Position numbers and translations under genes: made by a program. Below, piece after piece: positions 35,912 through 44,346 of a stretch of 44,896 nt of DNA (position 1 is its first letter; each line of letters starts with the position of its first letter). Source of the DNA: Flavobacteriales bacterium (GTDB taxonomy: Bacteria > Bacteroidota > Bacteroidia > Flavobacteriales_D > Crocinitomicaceae); the NCBI GenBank assembly GCA_947475275.1, contig CANJNE010000001.1, positions 1 through 44,896 on the forward strand. Direction: 5' to 3'. The notes beneath the pieces were generated by a model. That model ran no database searches. It saw only the letters and a list, made by a program, of their open reading frames with translations, and had not been told where the DNA came from.

Positions 35912-36475
35912 TTATTTCTTCACAAATTTGGTAAGAATAACAATTGATTGCCCTTCAATCTTTCCTTCGATTTGTTCAGGGTTGTCATGAACCAAACGAA
36001 TATTTCGAACTGCAGTTCCGCGTTTAGCTGAAAAATTGGCTCCTTTTACATCAAGTTCTTTTATCAGTGTTACAGTGTCGCCATTTTGTAATACTGCACC
36101 ATTACTGTCTAAATGAATAACTTGCTCTATATGATTTGAGGTTTGAGGATCTGCATCAGCCCACTTTTGTAATTCATCATCAAAATAAATCATTTCAAGG
36201 AGTTCTCTGCTCCAATCTTGGTCTATCTTATTCAATATTCGCCACGAAAAGACTTTAACAGCATCGTATTCGCTCCAAATGCTTTCGTTTAAACAACGCC
36301 AATGCTGTACATCCAGAATTTCTTCGGTAAACGCCGTATTATTGCATTTCTCACAAAGGACTATACCGCTATCAAAAACCTTAGTTTCTGGCTCTAGATG
36401 AACAATTTTAAGTTCCAATTGCGACTTGCACAATTCACAAGAATTGCCGCTTCGTTCTAAATAATTATGACTCAC
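35912..36475 (-). CDS. PhnA/YjdM-like zinc-ribbon protein
   Basis: This 187-residue protein has a zinc-ribbon at the N-terminus with Cys pairs CELC (13-16) and CEKC (41-44), a helical middle part, and a C-terminal PhnA-type beta domain (LIKELDVKGANFSAKRGTAVRNI). The family was named for alkylphosphonate use, but its real function is unsettled. It starts with GTG (36475); no in-frame ATG is near. It lies 6 bases after the thioredoxin gene and 11 before dus, so it is within the operon. Confidence 0.85.
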   Translation of the reverse strand: MSHNYLERSGNSCELCKSQLELKIVHLEPETKVFDSGIVLCEKCNNTAFTEEILDVQHWRCLNESIWSEYDAVKVFSWRILNKIDQDWSRELLEMIYFDDELQKWADADPQTSNHIEQVIHLDSNGAVLQNGDTVTLIKELDVKGANFSAKRGTAVRNIRLVHDNPEQIEGKIEGQSIVILTKFVKK

Positions 36476-36481
36476 AAAAAA

Positions 36482-37021
36482 TTAATTAGCTAAGTATTTA
36501 TCTAAAGTCAAATGCAATCCCATTCCTCGAAGTTCTTGACCTTTTGCTACTATTTGCCCTTCGCCATCAATTAGAAAGGCTGAGGGAATTGAATATACTT
36601 GATACAACGTTGATATTTTACCTTCTTTATCCCAGCCATGGTATTTCCAAGTTAATTTATCGGTTGCAATCGCATCTTTCCATGCTTGTTCGTTTCTATC
36701 CAATGAAACACTAAAAACTTCAAATCCTTTTGCATTTTGAAACTTAGATTTATGATACTTTTCATAAGCCTCCACCACATTTGGATTTTCATTTCTGCAT
36801 GGACCGCACCAAGAAGCCCAAAAATCCACAAGGACCATTTTTCCTTTTAATTTGGAAAGTTTAATGGTTTTACCTTTTGGATTGACCAATTCAATTTCAG
36901 GTGCTTCTTCACTTTGCTGTCCTTTGTTTACAAATTGAGATGTATCGTTTTTAGATAAAGATTTAAAAGCGAAAACGAGCCCAACAAAAAGTACTGCTAA
37001 GAATAAAACAACCTTTCTCAT
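36482..37021 (-). CDS. TlpA-like membrane-anchored thioredoxin
   Basis: This 179-residue protein has an N-terminal signal anchor (about 3-20) and a periplasmic thioredoxin fold of the TlpA/ResA/AhpC-TSA type. The active site is FWASWCGPC with Cys72 and Cys75. The cis-Pro loop appears as YSIPSAFLID. Such proteins reduce periplasmic disulfides, for example in cytochrome maturation. Its ATG overlaps the murA stop (ATGA). Confidence 0.92.
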   Translation of the reverse strand: MRKVVLFLAVLFVGLVFAFKSLSKNDTSQFVNKGQQSEEAPEIELVNPKGKTIKLSKLKGKMVLVDFWASWCGPCRNENPNVVEAYEKYHKSKFQNAKGFEVFSVSLDRNEQAWKDAIATDKLTWKYHGWDKEGKISTLYQVYSIPSAFLIDGEGQIVAKGQELRGMGLHLTLDKYLAN

Positions 37022-38325
37022 CCTATTCTTCTAATGTCAGCGCCAAGATTATTCAGACGTATTTCAATATCTTGGTAACCACGATCAATTTGTTCAATAT
37101 TATGAATAACGCTTTTGCCTTTTGCAGACAGCGCAGCAATAAGCAGTGAAACACCTGCTCTGATATCAGGAGAGGTCATTTGAATACCCTTTAATGAATG
37201 TTGTTTATTCAAACCGATAACTGTAGCTCTGTGCGGATCACAAAGGATAATTTGTGCTCCCATATCTATCAACTTGTCTACAAAGAATAAACGTGATTCA
37301 AACATTTTTTGATGAATAAGAACAGAACCTTTTGCTTGAGTAGCAACGACCAAAACGATTGAAAGTAAATCCGGTGTAAATCCTGGCCAAGGTGCATCTG
37401 CTATTGTTAAAATGGAGCCATCAATGAAAGTATCGATTTCATAATGCTCCTGAGCTGGAATGTAAATATCGTCGTTACGTCTTTCTAACTTAATCCCTAA
37501 TTTACGGAAGACGGAAGGAATAATTCCAAGATTATCCCAACTAACATCCTTTATAGTGATTTCTGAACCTGTCATTGCGGCCAAACCAATAAAACTTCCA
37601 ATTTCAATCATATCAGGTAGAATCCTATGGTAGCAACCACTTAATTCTTTTACACCTTCGATATGCAACATATTAGAACCAATTCCCTCAATTTTCGCCC
37701 CCATTGAATTGAGCATTTTACATAGCTGTTGCAGGTAAGGTTCGCAAGCTGCATTATAAATTGTAGTTTTTCCTTCAGCCATAACAGCTGCCATAACAAT
37801 ATTTGCTGTACCTGTTACTGAAGCTTCGTCAAGGTGCAAATAGGTTCCTTTAAGTTTTTTTGATTCTATTGAATAAAAATGTTCTCCAGCATCATAATTG
37901 AATTTGGCACCTAACATCATAAATCCTTCGAAATGGGTATCCAACCTTCTTCTCCCAATTTTGTCCCCACCTGGTTTAGGAATAAAACCTTTTCCAAATC
38001 TTGCGAGTAAAGGCCCAACAATCATGATTGAACCTCTTAACGCTCCTGCACGCTTTTTAAAATCCTCCGTTTCAAGATATTTCAGATCGATATCTTTAGC
38101 TTGAAAAATGAAAGTCCCTTTTTCAACTTTTTCAATTTTCACCCCCATTGTTTGCAAGAGGTTCATCAATTTATTTACATCGATGATATCCGGAACATTG
38201 GAAATGGTTACCTTTTCAGAAGTCAACAAAGGCGCACATAACACCTGTAAAGCTTCGTTTTTTGCACCTTGAGGGATCAATTCACCTTTAAGAGGTTTAC
38301 CTCCATGAATTTCAAATGAGGCCAT
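37018..38325 (-). CDS. murA: UDP-N-acetylglucosamine 1-carboxyvinyltransferase (Asp active-site variant)
   Basis: MurA adds enolpyruvate from PEP to UDP-GlcNAc, the first committed step of peptidoglycan synthesis. The 435-residue sequence matches the inside-out alpha/beta barrel family, with the QGAKNEAL motif (Lys22) and the DIRAGVSLLIAAL segment near the end. The active-site loop reads KPGGDKIGRRRLDTH, with Asp121 where E. coli has Cys115. Asp variants keep activity but are not alkylated by fosfomycin. The start overlaps the DUF4290 stop by one base and the end overlaps the thioredoxin start. Confidence 0.96.
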   Translation of the reverse strand: MASFEIHGGKPLKGELIPQGAKNEALQVLCAPLLTSEKVTISNVPDIIDVNKLMNLLQTMGVKIEKVEKGTFIFQAKDIDLKYLETEDFKKRAGALRGSIMIVGPLLARFGKGFIPKPGGDKIGRRRLDTHFEGFMMLGAKFNYDAGEHFYSIESKKLKGTYLHLDEASVTGTANIVMAAVMAEGKTTIYNAACEPYLQQLCKMLNSMGAKIEGIGSNMLHIEGVKELSGCYHRILPDMIEIGSFIGLAAMTGSEITIKDVSWDNLGIIPSVFRKLGIKLERRNDDIYIPAQEHYEIDTFIDGSILTIADAPWPGFTPDLLSIVLVVATQAKGSVLIHQKMFESRLFFVDKLIDMGAQIILCDPHRATVIGLNKQHSLKGIQMTSPDIRAGVSLLIAALSAKGKSVIHNIEQIDRGYQDIEIRLNNLGADIRRIG

Positions 38326-38963
38326 TATAGCGGTTTTTTAAATTTTTTCTTTTTGTTTTGTTTGAAGCCCGGCTTGTTTCTTTTTCCGTGACCTTGAGAC
38401 ATTCCCATAGATTTTAACAAGGTGTTTGTTGCAACCAATTCATCTGGATTATCCAACACCAATTCTCCTTTAGAAAGCTCTTTAAGTTGATCAGCAATCA
38501 CGTTATTTTCAACTGCATCGTTATTGTGTGCCAAAAACTGAACTTTCATGAAATTGGCCATAGTGCTTTTTAAATATTCTTTTTCTTTGGCATCAGTTAC
38601 AGCTCTAGAATTTTCCAAGATTTTTTGTGTGTAGCTTCCATAATGACCATACCTAATATTCCTTTTGGGATATTCCATAATTTGAGGTTTTTCATTAAGC
38701 ACTTCTTGTCTTGGGATTTCATAAGGTGATTCTACGTCCAATTGGAAATCCGACATTACAAATAAATGGGTCCAAAGTTTATGACGATAATCATCTACAT
38801 CACGTAAATGGGGATTTAGCTGACCCATTACCTCGATGATAGCTTGCGCTGCTCGGTTTCTTTCAGCTTTATCGGCGATCTCCATGGCATGACGAATCAT
38901 ATTCTGCACATTTCTTCCGTATTCTGGAAGAATCAACTTCTCCCTAGTGGTATTATACTCCAT
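38325..38963 (-). CDS. DUF4290 protein
   Basis: This 212-residue protein starts with MEYNTTREKLILPEYGRNVQ, the hallmark of DUF4290, a family confined largely to Bacteroidota. It is predicted soluble and helical, with a very basic C-terminal tail (about 190-212) rich in Lys with GHGKRNKPGFKQNKKKKFKK, suggesting contact with nucleic acid or ribosomes. Function is unknown. It lies between purL and murA, and I recall that DUF4290 is often next to murA in this phylum. Confidence 0.88.
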   Translation of the reverse strand: MEYNTTREKLILPEYGRNVQNMIRHAMEIADKAERNRAAQAIIEVMGQLNPHLRDVDDYRHKLWTHLFVMSDFQLDVESPYEIPRQEVLNEKPQIMEYPKRNIRYGHYGSYTQKILENSRAVTDAKEKEYLKSTMANFMKVQFLAHNNDAVENNVIADQLKELSKGELVLDNPDELVATNTLLKSMGMSQGHGKRNKPGFKQNKKKKFKKPL

Positions 38964-38970
38964 TCTTCAA

Positions 38971-41211
38971 TTAATTTTGCTCTAACTTATTCGACAAGGC
39001 ATTGTTATATAAACTTTTAACTTCTGTGATGAAACCAAAATGCTCATCATCTACCATCAATTTTCCTTTGGTAACATGACCAAGAAGCGTAAAACTTACC
39101 CCTGCGTCAACCATAAATTCAAGAAATTCTGATTCTTTATCTTCATTTACGCTAATAATTGCTCTTCCCTGACCTTCACCAAAAAGAAATGCATCTTCAC
39201 GAATTTCAGAGTCAGTTACAATATCAAAACCTAAATTTCTCGGAATTGACATTTCCACAAGTGCAACATAAATTCCACCATCGGAAACATCATGAACGGC
39301 ATTCACCAACTCGTGTTTTATTAATCCTTTCAAGACGTGCTGCATGGCGTATTCCTCATCCAAATTGAAATATGGAGCAGGTGAAGCTTTGACGCCATGA
39401 TAGCTTGTTAAGTATTCAGATGAAGCGATATCGTTTTTGGATTCACCAATTACAAAAATCAGATCTCCCTTTTGTTTGAAATCGAGGGTCATCATCGTAT
39501 CCTTATCTTCAATTATTCCAATCATACCAATGGTGGGAGTTGGAAAAACTGGAACTTCAACACCATTGGTTGAAGTTTGATTATAAAAAGAGACATTACC
39601 ACCAGTAACTGGCGTCTCAAATTTCAAACAAGCCGCAGACATTCCTTTTATTGCACCTACAAATTGCCAATACGACTCAGGGTTATATGGATTACCGAAA
39701 TTTAAACAATTGGTAATAGCACTAGGTTCACCTCCTGAACATACGATATTTCTTGCTGCTTCAGATACTGCTATCATGGTTCCAACTTCCGGATCTGCAT
39801 GAACATATCTAGAATTACAATCAACAGTCATTGCTAATGCTTTGGAGGTTCCTTTAATATTCACGACTCCAGCATCTGATGGCTTATTGGTGGTCATCGT
39901 TTTTGTACCCACCATAGAATCGTATTGTTCATAAACCCATCTTTTTGATGCAATATTTGGAAATTGAATCAACTTATGGGCAACCTCTTTCAAATCACTC
40001 GGTTGGGATATTTGATCAATGTCAAATTTTTTATATTCTTGAAAATAAGCTGGCTCACGATATTCTCTTTCATATTGTGGAGCTCCACCTCCCAAAACCA
40101 AGGATTGTGCAGGAACATCTCCAACAAGCTCACCATCCATGAAATAACGGACACGATCCGAAGCAGTAACTTCACCTATTTGCTCGGCATGAAGATCCCA
40201 TTTATCAAAAATTTGTTTTACTATTTGTTCTTGTCCTTTGGCAACAACTACGAGCATTCTTTCTTGAGATTCAGATAGTAATATTTCATACGGTAACATA
40301 TTGGCTTGACGCGTTGGAACGCGATCAAGATGAATATCCATACCTACATTTCCTGCTGCACTCATCTCACAAGTTGAACAAGTAATTCCCGCCGCACCCA
40401 TATCTTGCATTCCACGTATCGCATCGGTTTGCGCCAATTCCATAGTTGCTTCAAGTAATAATTTTTCCATGAAAGGATCACCGACTTGTACTGAAGGTAA
40501 ATCATTAGCAGAGTCCTCTGTAATGTCTTTAGATGCAAATGCTGCACCTGCAATTCCGTCTTTTCCTGTAGCTGAGCCAACAATAAAAACAGGATTACCA
40601 GGACCTTGAGCTTTCGATGAAATTATCTTTTTAACATCTACAATTCCAGCTGAAAATGCATTCACCAATGGATTCGTATTGTAAGAATCATCAAAAAACA
40701 CTTCACCTCCAACGATTGGAATACCGAAAGCATTTCCATAATCGCCAATTCCTTTGGTCACACCACGAACCAACCATTTTGTGCGATCATTATCAATATT
40801 TCCAAATCTTAGAGAATTCAATTGAGCAATTGGTCTTGCGCCCATTGTAAAAATATCTCTATTTATTCCACCAACACCCGTAGCCGCACCTTGGTATGGT
40901 TCAAGGGCACTTGGATGATTGTGAGACTCTATTTTAAAGACACAACCAAGGCCATCTCCAATATCTACAATACCAGCATTTTCTTCTCCGGCTTTGACTA
41001 GCATGTGTGGACCTTCTTTAGGTAATTTTTTCAACCAAAGTATACTGTTTTTGTAGGAACAGTGCTCGGACCACATAACTGAGTATACAGCCGTTTCCGT
41101 AAAGTTAGGAATTCTGCCCAAAATGGTTTTAATCATTGAGAACTCATCTTCTCTCAATCCTAATTCTATCGCCTGTTCTAAAGTAGCTTCTTTTGATTGT
41201 GTGATTGTCAT
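38971..41211 (-). CDS. purL: Phosphoribosylformylglycinamidine synthase subunit PurL
   Basis: PurL converts FGAR to FGAM in purine synthesis. The 746-residue length is that of the short PurL that works with separate PurQ (glutaminase) and PurS. The N-terminus has the [10 protein letters not shown] motif and the catalytic loop [34 protein letters not shown] and the C-terminal VHDVSDGGI are further family motifs. purQ and purS are not in the window. The gene heads a six-gene minus-strand run; 7 bases separate it from DUF4290. Confidence 0.97.
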   Translation of the reverse strand: MTITQSKEATLEQAIELGLREDEFSMIKTILGRIPNFTETAVYSVMWSEHCSYKNSILWLKKLPKEGPHMLVKAGEENAGIVDIGDGLGCVFKIESHNHPSALEPYQGAATGVGGINRDIFTMGARPIAQLNSLRFGNIDNDRTKWLVRGVTKGIGDYGNAFGIPIVGGEVFFDDSYNTNPLVNAFSAGIVDVKKIISSKAQGPGNPVFIVGSATGKDGIAGAAFASKDITEDSANDLPSVQVGDPFMEKLLLEATMELAQTDAIRGMQDMGAAGITCSTCEMSAAGNVGMDIHLDRVPTRQANMLPYEILLSESQERMLVVVAKGQEQIVKQIFDKWDLHAEQIGEVTASDRVRYFMDGELVGDVPAQSLVLGGGAPQYEREYREPAYFQEYKKFDIDQISQPSDLKEVAHKLIQFPNIASKRWVYEQYDSMVGTKTMTTNKPSDAGVVNIKGTSKALAMTVDCNSRYVHADPEVGTMIAVSEAARNIVCSGGEPSAITNCLNFGNPYNPESYWQFVGAIKGMSAACLKFETPVTGGNVSFYNQTSTNGVEVPVFPTPTIGMIGIIEDKDTMMTLDFKQKGDLIFVIGESKNDIASSEYLTSYHGVKASPAPYFNLDEEYAMQHVLKGLIKHELVNAVHDVSDGGIYVALVEMSIPRNLGFDIVTDSEIREDAFLFGEGQGRAIISVNEDKESEFLEFMVDAGVSFTLLGHVTKGKLMVDDEHFGFITEVKSLYNNALSNKLEQN

Positions 41212-41235
41212 CGTTTATACTCGATTAATTTGAAT

Positions 41236-41243
41236 CAAAAGTA
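41236..41243 (-). promoter_or_regulatory. Putative -7 box upstream of purL
   Basis: TACTTTTG on the minus strand matches TAnnTTTG and ends 24 bases before the purL ATG. No TTG-type -33 box was found at the usual distance, so the promoter call is tentative. Confidence 0.33.
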
Positions 41244-41363
41244 ACGAATTTTCCTTGAAATTTTAAATTCATATTATTATAGAGATGACAAGAAAAAATA
41301 ACAACAATATTCTTTTTAAGTTACTTAAATTCATTAAATTGCACGAAATTATACTGAACTACA

Positions 41364-42665
41364 ATGATGTTTTCAAGGCTGATCTTGATTTTTGCTGTAT
41401 CTTTTTTTTATCAAACCATTTGTTCACAAATAGTTGTAGTAGATAATTGTTTGTTTTCATGTACTGCAGGATCTGTAGTTTTTTCAAATGGTGGAATAGA
41501 AATTAGAAATAACTCCCAACTGAACAATGAAGGCAGTATTACTGTAACTAAAAATTCAACTTTTCCTCAAAACGGCAACTTTACATTTAATTCCAACTCA
41601 GTCATTTCAGGAAACGGTAATTATAAAATTGAACAAGATTGGGTAAATGACGCACAATTTAATTGTGGAACAAGTACCGTTGAATTATTTGGAAACACAC
41701 AACAATTAATTAAGTCGAATTCAAACGTATCAACAACATTCAACAACCTTAATTTAACTGGGTTTGGTTCAATAAATGATAGAAAAAAGACTTTAGTTTC
41801 TTGCGATGTTTTTATCAGTAACAATGGTATTCTAAACATTAACGATAGAGAATTAGAAACCCAAGCCAATTCAGTTACTGTAAATAACAATTCATTTAAT
41901 GCAGTCAACAATAGTATTATTTTCGGGCAAGAGGGTTTCGTAAGTAGCATTCAACCCGGGACATTCAATAGAAAAACCAATTCCACGTCATCTTATTTAT
42001 TTCCCGTAGGTTCAAGTGATGGCATATTGAGATATAGACCTGTTGTGATCGCACCATCATCTGCAAACAATAATGAATTTGGTTTAAGAATGAACAATTA
42101 CGATGCTAACTTGGATGGTTATAATAGAACTATAACTGATGGAACCATCAACGCTGCCAATTCTTTATTTTTTCACTCAATAGTTCAGAACTTGGGCACT
42201 GACAATGTTGATTTAAGTATTTTTTATTCGAGTATCGATGATGGCACATGGAGTGCATCGGCAAATTGGGATAATAGTTGGAATACTGTGCAAGGCTCAA
42301 ATTCCTTAATATCGCCTAACTATTCAGAAATAATTGCCAATTCATGGAATATTAAAAATTTCCCTGATCCATATATCATTGTAAATCTTGAAGAACAACT
42401 TGAAATACCAAATATTTTTACTCCTAATGAGGATGGGGATAATGATGTCTTTTTAATAGATTCAAAAAATATTTCAGCCTTCAATATCACAATTGTCAAC
42501 AGATGGGGTCAAGTTGTTTTTGAATCAAACGATATTAATACTTCCTGGGATGGCACATGGAATAACAATATGTGTACCGAGGGCACCTATTTTTATGTCA
42601 TTACTGGTAACTATATAAGTAATCAGGAATTTAAAAAACAAGGGTTCCTACAATTGGAATACTAA
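41364..42665 (+). CDS. Secreted protein with type B T9SS sorting domain
   Basis: This 433-residue protein has a signal peptide (about 1-21). The body (22-340) is rich in Asn, Ser and Thr and looks like repeated beta-strands, with an [13 protein letters not shown]-type pattern that suggests a beta-helix or adhesin-like fold. The last 85 residues form the gliding-motility-type (type B) C-terminal domain: [36 protein letters not shown] and GTYFYVI. Such domains direct export through the type IX secretion system and, in type B cases, often association with SprF-like partners. Two adjacent ATGs (41364 and 41367) are possible starts. The collagen-like gene starts 11 bases after its stop. Confidence 0.9.
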   Translation: MMFSRLILIFAVSFFYQTICSQIVVVDNCLFSCTAGSVVFSNGGIEIRNNSQLNNEGSITVTKNSTFPQNGNFTFNSNSVISGNGNYKIEQDWVNDAQFNCGTSTVELFGNTQQLIKSNSNVSTTFNNLNLTGFGSINDRKKTLVSCDVFISNNGILNINDRELETQANSVTVNNNSFNAVNNSIIFGQEGFVSSIQPGTFNRKTNSTSSYLFPVGSSDGILRYRPVVIAPSSANNNEFGLRMNNYDANLDGYNRTITDGTINAANSLFFHSIVQNLGTDNVDLSIFYSSIDDGTWSASANWDNSWNTVQGSNSLISPNYSEIIANSWNIKNFPDPYIIVNLEEQLEIPNIFTPNEDGDNDVFLIDSKNISAFNITIVNRWGQVVFESNDINTSWDGTWNNNMCTEGTYFYVITGNYISNQEFKKQGFLQLEY

Positions 42666-42676
42666 AATTTAGAACT

Positions 42677-44011
42677 ATGAAAAATTTGGTTTTTGCAGCA
42701 ATTTTTGGATGCATTTTAACATCAAGTTATACATTATCCCAAAATAATGTAGGTATTGGAACCACGACTCCAGATCCGAGTTCTTTGGTTGATATGACCG
42801 CAACTGATAAAGGTATGTTGGTTCCCAGAATGACAACGGCACAAAGACTAGCAATAGTAAATCCTGCAAATGCCTTGTTGGTTTATGACACTGATTTACA
42901 GTGCTTTTATTTCTATGAATTGACGAGCGCTACATGGTTAAATCTTTGTCAAGCTGGACCTGCTGGTGCAACAGGAGCACAAGGGCCTGCTGGACCTCAA
43001 GGACCTGCCGGAGCAAATGGGGCTGCAGGAGCAGCTGGTCCTGCCGGACCACAAGGAGCAGCTGGTGCCACAGGAGCAGCCGGACCCGCTGGGCCTACAG
43101 GACCTCAAGGACCCGCTGGAGCAACTGGTGCCGCAGGAGCAGCCGGACCCGCTGGGCCTGCAGGACCTCAAGGAGCAACTGGAGCAGCTGGAGCAACTGG
43201 AGCCGCTGGGCCAGCCGGAATAAATGGAACTAATGGTATTAATTGTTGGGATTCTAATGGAAATGGTTTGAATGACCCATTGGAGGACATTAACATTGAT
43301 GGATTTTTTAACGGCTTAGATTGTATAGGTGCTACAGGGCCTACTGGCGCAACTGGTCCTCAAGGTATCGCTGGGCCTGCTGGAGCAACTGGACCCGTTG
43401 GACCTCAAGGACCTGCAGGAGCAGTTGGACCTACCGGAGCGACAGGGCCTGCTGGAATAGCTGGACCAACTGGGGCGACGGGACCTGCAGGAGTAGCTGG
43501 ACCTACCGGTGCGACGGGACCTGCTGGAGTAGCTGGACCTACTGGGGCGACTGGAGCAACAGGGCCACAAGGACCTAGTGGCGTTATCAATCGTTACCAT
43601 GCATATGGCACAGCTGGCAGATTAGCTGTCGCAACAAATGTTGCCACTGTTCAACCTGGACTTTCTCAGACCTTCAATTTAACAGCTCCTGCAACTGTTA
43701 TTATTTGGGCAACAATTGGAGGTAGAACTACACTAACAACAAGTGGTAATTATGCTACGGTTGATATGATCTTGTATTTAAATGGAGCTTTTCTTCCAAC
43801 TGGTGGATGGAATAGATTTACTATTACCAATCCAACGGCGGCAAATGCATTTAATACCGGTGCAATAAACACTATGATAAGTTTGCCGGCTGGCACGCAC
43901 ACAATAGATTTAAGAACTGCAAGACTAAATGGGAATTCTCCTGTTGACATAGGTGGAAATGCAGTTACTGATGTAAATCCTGGTGAGTTAACAATTTTAA
44001 TTCTTCAATAA
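42677..44011 (+). CDS. Collagen-like repeat surface protein with C1q/TNF-like C-terminus
   Basis: This 444-residue protein has a signal peptide (1-21). Residues 23-92 resemble the N-terminal module of Flavobacteriia fibre-like proteins ([33 protein letters not shown]). Two collagen-like blocks of Gly-X-Y follow: 32 triplets (94-189) and 28 (218-301), rich in Pro, Ala and Thr. Between them is a 28-residue break with Cys190 and Cys216 bracketing two EF-hand-like loops. Residues 305-444 are beta-rich with [17 protein letters not shown] features and may be a C1q/TNF-like trimer domain. No T9SS sorting domain is seen. It is probably a trimeric fibre at the cell surface; this is inference. Confidence 0.85.
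   Translation: MKNLVFAAIFGCILTSSYTLSQNNVGIGTTTPDPSSLVDMTATDKGMLVPRMTTAQRLAIVNPANALLVYDTDLQCFYFYELTSATWLNLCQAGPAGATGAQGPAGPQGPAGANGAAGAAGPAGPQGAAGATGAAGPAGPTGPQGPAGATGAAGAAGPAGPAGPQGATGAAGATGAAGPAGINGTNGINCWDSNGNGLNDPLEDINIDGFFNGLDCIGATGPTGATGPQGIAGPAGATGPVGPQGPAGAVGPTGATGPAGIAGPTGATGPAGVAGPTGATGPAGVAGPTGATGATGPQGPSGVINRYHAYGTAGRLAVATNVATVQPGLSQTFNLTAPATVIIWATIGGRTTLTTSGNYATVDMILYLNGAFLPTGGWNRFTITNPTAANAFNTGAINTMISLPAGTHTIDLRTARLNGNSPVDIGGNAVTDVNPGELTILILQ
42956..43243 (+). repeat. Collagen-like Gly-X-Y block 1 (32 triplets)
   Basis: Residues 94-189 of the collagen-like protein have Gly at every third position without a break. X and Y are mostly Pro, Ala, Gln and Thr; GPAG, GPQG and GATG units dominate, with GINGTNGIN at the end. 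At DNA level the block is imperfectly repetitive and locally GC-rich compared with its surroundings. Confidence 0.93.
43250..43321 (+). other. Two adjacent EF-hand-like calcium loops in the collagen break
   Basis: Residues 192-203 ([12 protein letters not shown]) fit the 12-residue EF-hand loop: D1, N3, N5, G6, E12. Residues 204-215 ([12 protein letters not shown]) fit again: D1, N3, D5, G6, D12. Cys190 and Cys216 flank the pair. The loops may bind calcium and a disulfide may lock them; neither has been shown. Confidence 0.6.
43328..43579 (+). repeat. Collagen-like Gly-X-Y block 2 (28 triplets)
   Basis: Residues 218-301 have unbroken Gly-X-Y periodicity, dominated by GPTGAT and GPAG units. 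Bases 43427-43570 are four copies of a 36-base (12-residue) unit, [10 protein letters not shown](I/V)A three times, then a diverged copy [12 protein letters not shown]. The unit is a likely site of length change by slippage or recombination. Confidence 0.92.
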
Positions 44012-44018
44012 TTGATTC

Positions 44019-44270
44019 ATGAAAACCATTTTATTCAGTACATTGTTTTTTACGTGTTCAAATTTATTCGGACAACAGCTTCAGAGTAATTCTAGAGAAT
44101 TTAAATTGGAACCTGTATCAGGTGCAGTGAATTCAATCGAATTGAATGAAGAAACGGAAACTTTAACTACAAAAATTCCAAAAGAAAAAAGAAGAAGAAA
44201 AGTTAAAAATGAAGTTCCAATTAGTATAAACAATTCAGAACCTGTTTCAACTGGAAAATCCAAACAGTAG
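44019..44270 (+). CDS. Small basic secreted protein of unknown function
   Basis: This 83-residue protein has a clear signal peptide (about 1-18, ending near LFGQQ). The mature part is about 65 residues, hydrophilic, with an acidic stretch followed by a basic patch KEKRRRKVK (about 55-63). No known domain is recognised. It begins 7 bases after the collagen-like gene and is probably its operon partner. A signal peptide and tight spacing support a real gene rather than a chance frame. Confidence 0.62.
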   Translation: MKTILFSTLFFTCSNLFGQQLQSNSREFKLEPVSGAVNSIELNEETETLTTKIPKEKRRRKVKNEVPISINNSEPVSTGKSKQ

Positions 44271-44346
44271 TTGTTGATTTTAGAATTTTGCTGGAATTGA
44301 AGGTATATTTGAAGTAACTAATTTATCGATAGACTTATCGTGAAAT

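Noticed and set aside
43405-43590. Antisense and alternate-frame open frames within the collagen repeats (for example Pro/Val/Ala-rich on minus, or Ser/Arg/Trp-rich in other frames)
   Set aside because: They are mirror products of the GC-rich Gly-X-Y codon periodicity and have no starts, signals or context of their own.
41364-44011. D-(S/T)-hydrophobic O-glycosylation sites (Bacteroidota type) in the two large secreted proteins, as a link to the Pse locus
   Set aside because: Scanning both proteins by eye gave no convincing motif, so a direct link between the Pse locus and this cassette is not supported.
44304-44311. TATATTTG on the plus strand, an exact -7 consensus match
   Set aside because: No plus-strand gene follows; the next gene runs on minus. 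It shows that single -7 boxes arise by chance in this DNA.
44327-44340. CGATA-gact-TATCG inverted repeat between convergent genes as a terminator
   Set aside because: The stem is only 5 base pairs and no U-run follows on either strand.
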